In this document: positions 63,763-64,000 of the stretch, one piece after another | How the letters are laid out: every line of letters starts with the position of its first letter | How positions within the stretch are numbered: the first letter of the stretch is position 1 | Assembly: GCA_007922305.1 (NCBI GenBank) | Contig: ML677341.1 | Location: 69,024,911-69,088,910, forward strand | Source: Dermatemys mawii | Taxonomy: Eukaryota > Chordata > Testudines > Dermatemydidae | Length of the DNA: 64,000 nt | Reading direction: 5' to 3' | The notes under the pieces: model-generated | The model's input: only the letters and a program-made list of their open reading frames with translations | What the model was told of the DNA's origin: nothing | Database searches by the model: none | Program-made: the position numbers and the translations under genes

Positions 63763-64000
63763 GAGAGACAGGAGGTCCTGTAGACTTATTCAAAGCAGGA
63801 TCTAATTCACCCAGCTGTAATTACAGACACTACACATTTTGCTGAACTATGGGATAAATGAACAATACTCAGTGCTTGTGATCTATGGGGCAGATTCATG
63901 GTTTCACTGTCACACCCCGATGGCCCCCTTCCCTCAAGTCCCTTGAGAAAGTAGATCAGTATTGTATGTTGCTAACACTGTTGCAGGCATTGCAAAGTGT

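Larger units (their letters stand above)
17100..64000 (-). other. ANKS1B: ANKS1B gene, 3' portion (seven coding exons plus 3' UTR)
   Basis: Minus-strand gene covering the right three quarters of the window; its 5' part lies beyond the right edge. Seven exons translate into one continuous stretch matching, from memory, the C-terminal third of vertebrate ANKS1B (AIDA-1): the pre-PTB segment, the phosphotyrosine-binding (PTB) domain and the tail. Family knowledge: this is a neuronal scaffold at postsynaptic densities that can also signal to the nucleus; its PTB domain binds short peptide motifs in membrane and adaptor proteins. Every junction is phase 0, so many exons can be skipped without a frameshift, which fits the family's many isoforms. 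Introns are 2.1 to 13.9 kb and full of repeats. No ankyrin or SAM exon is inside the window. Confidence 0.95.
59634..64000 (-). other. ANKS1B intron, partial, up to the window edge
   Basis: The upstream exon is not in the window. This stretch contains the candidate exon at 60745-60885, two MIR-like copies (about 62135-62275 and 63045-63225), a palindromic repeat near 61.69-61.81 kb, and a turtle-type interspersed repeat around 63.54-63.76 kb. The plus-strand frame at 61122-61427 is not recognised and is probably chance. Confidence 0.7.

Overview
The window is vertebrate nuclear DNA, most likely from a turtle. The repeat content points there: 3' tails of Penelope-like elements, CR1 LINE copies, DIRS-type tyrosine-recombinase retroelements, several small hAT and Tigger/mariner-like families, and a few MIR copies. 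The turtle assignment rests on remembered repeat sequences and was not searched. Nothing prokaryotic (operons, ribosome binding sites, CRISPR) is present.

The one real gene recognised is the 3' part of ANKS1B (AIDA-1; ankyrin repeats, SAM domains and a C-terminal PTB domain), on the minus strand. Seven coding exons were read directly. In transcript order they are 59559-59630, 53188-53316, 49421-49492, 40734-40820, 38467-38604, 24428-24595 and 18831-18941. All have GT donors and AG acceptors, all junctions are phase 0, and together they give about 258 codons. They encode the region before the PTB domain, the whole PTB domain and the C-terminal tail ending in TTIF. The 3' UTR probably runs from 18830 to about 17.1 kb. 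The ankyrin and SAM exons lie beyond the right edge (above 64000).

Layout: 1-17.1 kb is intergenic. It holds a Penelope-like fragment (about 2.1-2.75 kb), a broken transposon-borne gene of a Cys-rich family (6373-8066) with an unusual cluster of identical 9-mers upstream (8204-8284), a solo LTR with a perfect 5-bp target duplication (9334-9800), a hAT element (10742-11464), a CR1 fragment, and GC-rich repeat debris to 16.8 kb. From 17.1 to 64 kb is ANKS1B. Its introns carry two degenerate DIRS elements in opposite orientation (about 19.25-22.26 kb minus; 30.0-34.4 kb plus) on either side of the penultimate coding exon, an internally inverted hAT copy (about 26.1-27.2 kb), an inverted pair of Penelope tails (29.1-29.4 kb), a 3-kb CR1 (34.7-37.8 kb minus), and several small DNA transposons with clear terminal repeats and target duplications.

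Most other open frames are chance ORFs or transposon debris. The points most worth a second look are the TGATGCAAT cluster next to the broken Cys-rich ORF, tandem AG acceptors at two ANKS1B exons, a possible unannotated ANKS1B exon at 60745-60885, and the inverted hAT copy.
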